Part shown: positions 7,234 through 12,471 of the stretch, in pieces | Layout of the letters: each line of letters opens with the position of its first letter | How positions within the stretch are numbered: position 1 is the stretch's first letter | Source: Arenicella sp. | GTDB taxonomy: Bacteria > Pseudomonadota > Gammaproteobacteria > Arenicellales > Arenicellaceae | Length of the DNA: 12,471 nucleotides | Assembly (NCBI GenBank): GCA_018677115.1 | Contig: JAHHOC010000159.1 | Location: 1 to 12,471 of the forward strand | Direction of reading: 5' to 3' | The notes under the pieces: generated by a model | Seen by the model: only the letters and a program-made list of their open reading frames with translations | What the model was told of the DNA's origin: nothing | The model's database searches: none | Translations under genes and position numbers: made by a program

Positions 7234-7671
7234 ATGTCAACGATTCTCGATGCACTGAAAAAATCCGAGCAGGAACGCAAATTGAAAAATGTTCCGACCC
7301 TCGCCGATATGCCGGCACCGGAAGAACCAACCCGTTGGCCGGTATATGTGGGCGTTGTACTGGCAGCGTTATTTTTGATTTCGCTGGTTTTGCTGCTTGC
7401 CAGGCAGTCGGCTGATCCGCTTCCACAGGCAACCGCGCCCATCGAGGTGAGTAATGAGACGGTTGCTGCGCCGGCAACTGTAGACACCGATTCAGCGGTA
7501 GTGGTTAACGTAGTGTCCTACTCCAAACAGCCTGAGCAGCGCTTTGTGATGATAAACGGCAAAATGTTCCGCGAGAATGAATTTGTCAGGCCGGGCCTGA
7601 AGGTGATTGAAATCACTGAACAGAGTGTGGTATTGAATGAACGCGGGAGGAGGTTGGTTAAACAGCCTTAG
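7234..7671 (+). CDS. gspB: General secretion pathway protein B
   Basis: GspB/ExeB is the small bitopic inner-membrane partner of GspA; in Aeromonas the ExeAB complex is needed for assembly of the ExeD secretin. The 145-residue protein has the family signature start MSTILDALKKSEQERK (compare the usual S-x-ILDALRKAE), a transmembrane helix at about 35-56 (VYVGVVLAALFLISLVLLL), a short Pro/Ala-rich periplasmic linker and the GspB C-terminal domain (about 90-145), in which RFVMINGKMFRENEFV, LKVIEITEQSVVL and a final RRLVK strand match the known pattern. It is shorter than many GspB proteins because the linker is short. It lies 12 bases after gspA with only a weak ribosome-binding site, suggesting coupling. 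No other gsp gene is adjacent, so the main operon must be elsewhere if the system is complete. Confidence 0.9.
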   Translation: MSTILDALKKSEQERKLKNVPTLADMPAPEEPTRWPVYVGVVLAALFLISLVLLLARQSADPLPQATAPIEVSNETVAAPATVDTDSAVVVNVVSYSKQPEQRFVMINGKMFRENEFVRPGLKVIEITEQSVVLNERGRRLVKQP

Positions 7672-7697
7672 CCAATCGAAAGCACGTCAGCAGATAA

Positions 7698-7731
7698 AGT
7701 GATAGGGTCACTAGCCCGCTTTAGCTATAAT
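7698..7731 (+). promoter_or_regulatory. prfC promoter with an overlapping inverted repeat
   Basis: A perfect TATAAT at 7726-7731 lies 35 bases before the prfC ATG, which gives a leader of about 27-30 bases. The -35 region (about 7703-7708) has no good match to TTGACA. Instead it sits inside a perfect inverted repeat, AGTGA (7698-7702) and TCACT (7708-7712), with a 5-base spacer. A repeat there could bind a regulator that controls prfC and the two genes after it, or could be chance. The preceding gspB gene has no clear terminator, so read-through is possible. Confidence 0.45.
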
Positions 7732-7766
7732 CCGCGCTTTCCCCGAGTCGAATTCCCATTTTACCC

Positions 7767-9344
7767 ATGAGCCTGCCTGCTGAAGTCGCAAGACGCCGCA
7801 CATTTGCGATCATATCCCACCCCGATGCTGGGAAAACCACGCTGACCGAAAGGCTGTTACTGTCTGGCGGCGCGATTCAGCTGGCCGGTAACGTAAAGGC
7901 AAGGAAGAGTGGCAGGCACGCGACTTCTGACTGGATGGAACTGGAGAAACAACGCGGTATCTCGGTCACCTCTTCAGTCATGCAGTTTGTTTATGACGAT
8001 AAAATGATCAACTTGCTGGATACTCCCGGGCACGCTGATTTTTCTGAAGATACCTACCGTACCCTGACTGCCGTAGATTCAGCGCTGATGGTTATCGACA
8101 TTGCTAAGGGCGTCGAGGAGAGGACTATCAAGTTAATGGACGTGTGTCGCTTGCGAACCACGCCGATTATGACCTTTGTGAACAAAATGGATCGTGAAGG
8201 GCGTGATCCGCTTGAAGTTATCGACGAAGTTGAGTCGGTGCTGGACATACTGTGCGCACCAATGACCTGGCCGATCGGTATGGGCAAGCAATTCAGGGGA
8301 ATTTACCGCCTTTACGATGACAAAATCCACTTATTCGCCGGTCGACCGGGCAACCGTGAAAGTGAAGACCAGTTTATAGTCGGACTATCCAATGCGGAGC
8401 TTGATGATGTTCTGGGTGATGTGGCACGGCAATTACGTGAGGAGATCGAGATCGTGCGCGCCGCCAGCAATGCGTTTGATATGGAACTCTATCTCAGTGG
8501 TGATTTGACGCCAGTATTTTTTGGTTCCGCGATTTCAAATTTAGGCGTCGATGAATTAATGCACAAATTTGCCGAGCTGGCTCCCCCGCCACAGGGACGA
8601 GTCGCTGAGAGCCGTACTGTCAGCTCGGCCGAGGAGGATTTCACCGGATTTGTGTTTAAAATCCAGGCCAACATGGATCCCTCGCACCATGACCGAATTG
8701 CCTTTGTGCGCATCACCTCCGGCCAGTTTAACAAGGGCAAGAAACTGAGGCATGTCAGGCTTAAACGGGATGTGACGATAAACAAAGCGAGTTCTTTTAT
8801 GGCAGCCAAAAGGGACCAGACAGAAGAGGCATTCGCAGGCGACATTCTGGGTGTACACAACCACGGTACCATTCAAATTGGCGATACCTTTACCGAAGGC
8901 GAAGAATTGAAGTTTACCGGCATCCCTAATTTCGCTCCCGAACTTTTCAGGCGTGTACAACTGCAGGATCCATTACGTGCCAAAGCATTACAAAAAGGCC
9001 TGATCCAACTCAGTGAAGAGGGTGCCACTCAGGTTTTCAAGCCACTGATCAATAACGATATGATTCTGGGTGCGGTTGGGGTTCTGCAGTTTGACGTGGT
9101 CGCTCACCGGCTTAAAACCGAATACAAGGTCGAATGCTCGTTTGAACCGGTGCAGGTAGCTACCGCGCGCTGGTTACATTTCCCGGACGCTAAAACCGAA
9201 CAGGAATTTCGCCGCAAAAATGAATCCAATCTGGCGCTCGATGGTGCCGGCTGTTTAACCTATATCGCTCCCAACATGGTGAACTTGCAATTAACCATCG
9301 AGAGGTGGCCAGACGTGGAGTTCCGGGCAACACGCGAAATTTAA
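7767..9344 (+). CDS. prfC: Peptide chain release factor 3 (RF3)
   Basis: RF3 is the cytoplasmic translational GTPase that recycles RF1 and RF2 from the ribosome after peptide release. At 525 residues it is close to E. coli RF3 (529) and complete. The GTPase motifs are all visible: G1 SHPDAGKT (17-24), a switch I region with [12 protein letters not shown] (63-74), G3 DTPGH (85-89) and G4 NKMD (139-142). The C-terminal part ends in the family-typical EFRATREI. The start ATG 7767 fits the usual N-terminus (a short lead then [19 protein letters not shown]). No Shine-Dalgarno sequence is visible in the 20 bases before it, which is odd for a highly conserved translation factor. The next gene begins 11 bases after the stop and may depend on this promoter. 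Confidence 0.97.
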   Translation: MSLPAEVARRRTFAIISHPDAGKTTLTERLLLSGGAIQLAGNVKARKSGRHATSDWMELEKQRGISVTSSVMQFVYDDKMINLLDTPGHADFSEDTYRTLTAVDSALMVIDIAKGVEERTIKLMDVCRLRTTPIMTFVNKMDREGRDPLEVIDEVESVLDILCAPMTWPIGMGKQFRGIYRLYDDKIHLFAGRPGNRESEDQFIVGLSNAELDDVLGDVARQLREEIEIVRAASNAFDMELYLSGDLTPVFFGSAISNLGVDELMHKFAELAPPPQGRVAESRTVSSAEEDFTGFVFKIQANMDPSHHDRIAFVRITSGQFNKGKKLRHVRLKRDVTINKASSFMAAKRDQTEEAFAGDILGVHNHGTIQIGDTFTEGEELKFTGIPNFAPELFRRVQLQDPLRAKALQKGLIQLSEEGATQVFKPLINNDMILGAVGVLQFDVVAHRLKTEYKVECSFEPVQVATARWLHFPDAKTEQEFRRKNESNLALDGAGCLTYIAPNMVNLQLTIERWPDVEFRATREI

Positions 9345-9355
9345 CGCTGGCTGCT

Positions 9356-10693
9356 ATGCATAGAGAGCTGGAACCTCAAATACCCGCGGCTTCGGCTGGT
9401 AACGAAAATGCTACCCGGCCTGAGGTCGTTATTCTCGGGGGCGGAATCGCTGGATTGAGTGTTGGCTACCATTTATCTCAATCAAAATATGGATCATTTC
9501 GTATTTATGAGGCTCAGGACCAGGTTGGTGGGCTAGCGCGCAGCTTTAACTGGCATGATGCTGACTGCGATATTGCTCCTCACAGGTTGTTCTCTCAAAA
9601 CAAAGCCCTGCTTAAAACCTTACTGAGCCTGGTCGAGTGCAATAAGATACCCCGGCGGAGCAAGATCGTATTGGATGGAAAGTGGATTAATGATCCCATC
9701 AGCATTCTAGAGCTGCTCAGAGTAAATTTCCCATTTCGCAGTTTGCGGCTCATGATGAGTTATTTAACCGCAAGGCTGTCAATAAAACGGCCATTTGGTA
9801 ATTTTGATGACTTTGCTAAAGCGAGCTATGGCCATGAGTTGAATGAATTGTTCTTCAAGCCCTACGCCGAGAAATTGCTCGGTCTCGAATCACGTCAAAT
9901 CGCCGCTGCATGGGGCAAGCGTAAGTTGCGGGTCTCGGGGTTTCGCGACATTATCCGGAAAAATACCAAACTCTATTTTAAGTATTTTTATTACCCAAAA
10001 GCCGGTGGCTACGGAGCGTTTGCCCGCGCACTGGGCAAACCGATCAAGCACAATATTGAAACACAACACAGCTTAGAAAAAATAGTCTATCGCGCGTCTG
10101 AAAAGATCTATGAATGTCAATTTCGTAATAGACAAGGCGATACTGTCACTACTAGAAGCCCGGCGCTGGTTTCCACGTTGCCGCTTTCAACCCTGTTGAA
10201 CTTATTGGGTCACTCGATTGAGTTTCACTATAGAAAACTCAGGTTGGTTTACCTGCATGTTAACCGCGACCGAGTGATGGATGAACAGTGGGTGTATTTC
10301 ATCGATAAGAGCAACATCATTAACCGCGTATCCGAGTTTAAAAATTTCTATCCGCGACAAAGCCAAACTAAAAAACGCAGCACGATACTTTGCGCGGAAA
10401 TCACCTCTGATCCGGATTGCTCGGCCTCGGCTGTGGTTGAGGAATTGCAAAGGATGAAGATAATTAAAGCTGTGGATGTTCTGGACACCAAACGGATCGA
10501 TATCGCCAATGCTTATCCGATCTATGATACGCATTACGAACGTAAATTGGCTGAGGCTAATGAGATTCTCAAGCAGTATCCAGATCTTTTTCTGCTCGGC
10601 AGGCAGGCGGAATTTTCACACCAGGATATCGATGAAATATTCGACTCCGCACAGCAAATGGCCGCCCGCTATCTGAAAGTTCTGGCGCAGTGA
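9356..10693 (+). CDS. FAD-dependent amine-oxidase/protoporphyrinogen-oxidase-family oxidoreductase, substrate unknown
   Basis: The 445-residue protein has an N-terminal FAD-binding Rossmann motif, VVILGGGIAGLSVGYHL (GxGxxG-type GGGIAG at 28-33), then the E at 52 that would bind the FAD ribose and VGGLARS (57-63), the classic second motif of flavin amine oxidases, protoporphyrinogen oxidases and UDP-galactopyranose-mutase-like proteins. The C-terminal FLLGRQAEFSHQDIDEIFDSA matches the conserved FAD-contacting end of this superfamily. There is no signal peptide or membrane helix. I chose ATG 9356, 11 bases after prfC; a GTG at 9305 inside prfC would add 17 residues that do not look conserved. 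It overlaps the next gene by 4 bases. Parts are visibly A/T-richer than gspA (for example 9961-10020 has 22 G+C in 60). The membrane glycosyltransferase-like neighbour suggests a role in surface glycan or lipid-linked sugar chemistry, but that is inference. Confidence 0.8.
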   Translation: MHRELEPQIPAASAGNENATRPEVVILGGGIAGLSVGYHLSQSKYGSFRIYEAQDQVGGLARSFNWHDADCDIAPHRLFSQNKALLKTLLSLVECNKIPRRSKIVLDGKWINDPISILELLRVNFPFRSLRLMMSYLTARLSIKRPFGNFDDFAKASYGHELNELFFKPYAEKLLGLESRQIAAAWGKRKLRVSGFRDIIRKNTKLYFKYFYYPKAGGYGAFARALGKPIKHNIETQHSLEKIVYRASEKIYECQFRNRQGDTVTTRSPALVSTLPLSTLLNLLGHSIEFHYRKLRLVYLHVNRDRVMDEQWVYFIDKSNIINRVSEFKNFYPRQSQTKKRSTILCAEITSDPDCSASAVVEELQRMKIIKAVDVLDTKRIDIANAYPIYDTHYERKLAEANEILKQYPDLFLLGRQAEFSHQDIDEIFDSAQQMAARYLKVLAQ

Positions 10694-12318
10694 CGAGCCA
10701 GCCTGCTAAATACGACATACTGGCTGCGCTACTGATCATGGTGGCGGTCGCGGGCGTTTTCGGGCAGACGTTCGGCCATCAGTCAATTGGATATGATGAT
10801 CCTCATTTTATAAGCCTGGTTCCCCAGGTGTTGTCGGGACTGTCCTGGGAGAATATCCAATGGGCCTGGAGTACCGATCAGATGGCAATCTGGCATCCGC
10901 TGACCTGGATCAGCTATCAACTTGAATCCGATCTGTTTGGCGCAGAAAACGATGGCGCGCGCTTTGTGATCAACACACTGTTGCATCTGGTGAATTGCTG
11001 GCTGGTCTATCTCATTTGCAAAGAATTTCGTTTCAGCGAGCTATACGCGCTGTTCATAGTATTATTGTTTGCTGTTCATCCACAGCACGTAGAGGTGGTA
11101 GCCTGGCTCTCGCAGCGCAAAGAATTGCTGGCAACCTTTTTTATGCTGTTGTCCCTGCGCCAGTTTCTCAAGTTTCGAAAATCACCATCTATCAATGCGT
11201 ATGTTTTGTCGCTGGTATTTTTTGTGTTCGCGCTTGCATCCAAGGTCAGTGCGGCACCCCTCGCATTGCTGCTGCCCGTTATTTACATAATCGACTTCCG
11301 CTTTGAATCCCAGGCTAAAGCAACTTCATACCAGGTCCTGCTAAAAGGGCTCTTGAGATGGTTACCCTTTCTGGCTGTGGCCGGGGTGATATCGTTGATC
11401 ACTGCAAATATGCAGGCCGGCCCACTTGCAGATAAATTTGTGGATCTGTATTCAAGCCTGAACTATCTGTTGATGATCGGGATTCGATTTGCCTGGTATT
11501 TGCAGATGTCATTCTGGCCAGAGCCGCTATCACTGTTTTATCCGGTTCCGCAGGCAGTTAGCAGCTTGGAGATCGCACAATCCGTAATTCTGATTGTACT
11601 TTTTTTTCTGATTGCCTGGCGAAACCGATCCAACAGGCTTTTCCTGATCGGCGTTTGCTGGTTTGTTGTGTTTTTAGCACCGACCAGCGGGATCGTGCCC
11701 GTTGAAAGCATATTTGTATCTGATCGCTACAGCTATCAGGCACACATCGGTTTGTTTATCGCCGTGATGGCGATGGCCCAAAATATAACACCGGCATCCA
11801 GGCTTATTGTGCTAAAAACTTTTCTGGCGGCTGCGATTGTAATTTTTGCAACCATCAGTTGGAACCATACCGCCAACTGGAAATATGCGATCTCGCTGTT
11901 CAAATACGAATTGCAAACTAACCCTTCAAGCGAAGCGGCCGCTGTGCAGCTGGGACATGCCTACTTCGTGGCAGACAATAGCATACTTGCCCGTCGTCAC
12001 TACCAGCAGGCCATCGAGCTAAAACCCGACGGCTTTTATGGCTATGCCTATCTGGGCTTTCTGGAACATGAACTGGGCAATTATGCAGCGGCCGAACAGC
12101 TTTATATGCAGGGAATCAGCAATACATCGCCTGCTAAATCCCACCATGTTAAAGAAGTATACGAGCGCCTGACCTGGATCAGCAGCCACTTTAAAAGACA
12201 TCAGCAGGCGATCGAACGCATGACACTCGGATTGCAACTGTTCCCCGATAGCCTGTATCTACAGCAGATGAAAACCTACTACCAGCAATACTACCCGGCC
12301 TTGATTGATCAGGGCTGA
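10690..12318 (+). CDS. Polytopic membrane protein with C-terminal TPR repeats, TMTC/GT-C glycosyltransferase-like
   Basis: The 542-residue protein has about ten hydrophobic helices (first at about 10-28, last near 378-395) and then a soluble C-terminal part with at least two TPR units (about 415-482: AAVQLGHAYF, then IELKPDGFYGYAYLGFLEHELGNYAAAEQLY) and a third, weaker one near 490-525. The first loop after helix 1 has YDDPHF (D36, D37) and is followed by IWHPLTWISYQLE and LLFAVHPQHVEVVAWLSQRKELL. These are the signatures of bacterial TPR membrane proteins related to eukaryotic TMTC O-mannosyltransferases, whose fold is GT-C and which use polyprenyl-phosphate sugars; the acidic loop pair is where the catalytic acid is expected. 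The donor and acceptor cannot be read from sequence. The GTG start overlaps the FAD gene stop as GTGA, with no ribosome-binding site, so translation is probably coupled. Confidence 0.8.
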   Translation: MTSQPAKYDILAALLIMVAVAGVFGQTFGHQSIGYDDPHFISLVPQVLSGLSWENIQWAWSTDQMAIWHPLTWISYQLESDLFGAENDGARFVINTLLHLVNCWLVYLICKEFRFSELYALFIVLLFAVHPQHVEVVAWLSQRKELLATFFMLLSLRQFLKFRKSPSINAYVLSLVFFVFALASKVSAAPLALLLPVIYIIDFRFESQAKATSYQVLLKGLLRWLPFLAVAGVISLITANMQAGPLADKFVDLYSSLNYLLMIGIRFAWYLQMSFWPEPLSLFYPVPQAVSSLEIAQSVILIVLFFLIAWRNRSNRLFLIGVCWFVVFLAPTSGIVPVESIFVSDRYSYQAHIGLFIAVMAMAQNITPASRLIVLKTFLAAAIVIFATISWNHTANWKYAISLFKYELQTNPSSEAAAVQLGHAYFVADNSILARRHYQQAIELKPDGFYGYAYLGFLEHELGNYAAAEQLYMQGISNTSPAKSHHVKEVYERLTWISSHFKRHQQAIERMTLGLQLFPDSLYLQQMKTYYQQYYPALIDQG

Positions 12319-12321
12319 AAG

Positions 12322-12471
12322 TTACAGCACGTTACTCTTGATAACCAGCATCTTCTCACGCGTCATCTCGTGCATGGAATATTGAATACCGCCCATGCCG
12401 ATGCCGGATTCATCGCGCCCACCGAATGGCATCCAGTCGACCCGGAATGCGGTGTGGTCATTGATCATCAC
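12322..12471 (-). CDS. Aldehyde dehydrogenase, C-terminal fragment
   Basis: The last 49 codons and the TAA stop (complement of 12322-12324) of a - strand gene are present; the rest runs out of the window. The peptide holds VMINDHTAFRVDWMPFGGRDESG and GMGGIQYSMHEMTREKM, the conserved C-terminal end of the NAD(P)-dependent aldehyde dehydrogenase superfamily (the N-D-H-T-A-F-R-x-D-x-M-P-F-G-G stretch helps form the substrate site and oligomer contacts). This form is the one I know from phosphorylated or acidic aldehyde dehydrogenases (glyceraldehyde-3-phosphate, phosphonoacetaldehyde or lactaldehyde types); the exact substrate cannot be told, and the catalytic Cys and Glu lie outside the window. 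It converges on the TPR membrane gene with only 3 bases between the stops and no terminator visible in the gap. Confidence 0.88.
   Translation of the reverse strand: MMINDHTAFRVDWMPFGGRDESGIGMGGIQYSMHEMTREKMLVIKSNVL

Noticed and set aside
7155..7487. Antisense open frame across the gspA-gspB junction
   Set aside because: Both + strand genes are clearly recognised there; the antisense peptide is low-complexity Ser/Ala/Gly-rich with no known family.
9305..9355. A GTG start at 9305 for the FAD protein, overlapping the prfC end
   Set aside because: The added 17 residues precede an already non-conserved lead and the ATG at 9356 falls just after the prfC stop, the more usual layout; the GTG cannot be wholly excluded.
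1..12471. Possible mobile element, CRISPR array, toxin-antitoxin or phage-defence locus
   Set aside because: I saw no transposase, integrase, direct-repeat array, tRNA-flanked attachment site or known defence domain; the genes are housekeeping, secretion-related or enzyme families.

Overview
The window reads as ordinary chromosomal DNA of a gammaproteobacterium, probably a free-living, marine-type one. The evidence is the miaB-phoH(ybeZ)-ybeY-corC gene order, a type II secretion gspA-gspB pair of the Aeromonas ExeAB kind, and a full-length release factor 3. I cannot name the genus from sequence alone. No rRNA, tRNA, CRISPR array, insertion sequence or phage gene was seen. Almost all of the window is coding, on the + strand, with short gaps and several overlaps.

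Layout. Bases 2-127 are the 3' end of a gene whose C-terminus resembles C25 (gingipain-like) peptidases; a strong intrinsic terminator follows (148-175). miaB (272-1627) makes the tRNA 2-methylthio-N6-isopentenyladenosine modification enzyme. After about 200 bases carrying a plausible promoter comes a tight cluster: phoH/ybeZ (TTG start, 1841-2812), ybeY (2805-3311), corC/ybeX (3311-4177) and a stand-alone PolA-type 5'-3' exonuclease (4182-5114). These genes overlap or lie within a few bases, so they are very likely co-transcribed. The first three are linked to rRNA processing and ribosome metabolism. The exonuclease occupies the place where lnt follows corC in E. coli.

gspA (5188-7221) and gspB (7234-7671) follow. 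They encode an inner-membrane AAA ATPase with a periplasmic peptidoglycan-binding-like end, and its GspB partner. Together they are expected to help the type II secretin pass through and assemble in the cell wall. The core gsp operon is not in the window.

prfC (7767-9344) has its own well-placed TATAAT box. Eleven bases after it begins an FAD-dependent amine-oxidase-family protein (9356-10693). That gene overlaps by 4 bases a polytopic membrane protein with C-terminal TPR repeats of the TMTC/GT-C glycosyltransferase type (10690-12318). This pair is the least understood part of the window and the best candidate for an undescribed function, perhaps in surface glycan or lipid-linked sugar metabolism. 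The window closes with the 3' end of a convergent aldehyde dehydrogenase gene (12322-12471, - strand).

I found no clearly novel system. Most genes belong to well-known families, and the points worth a second look are gene context and start or regulatory details.
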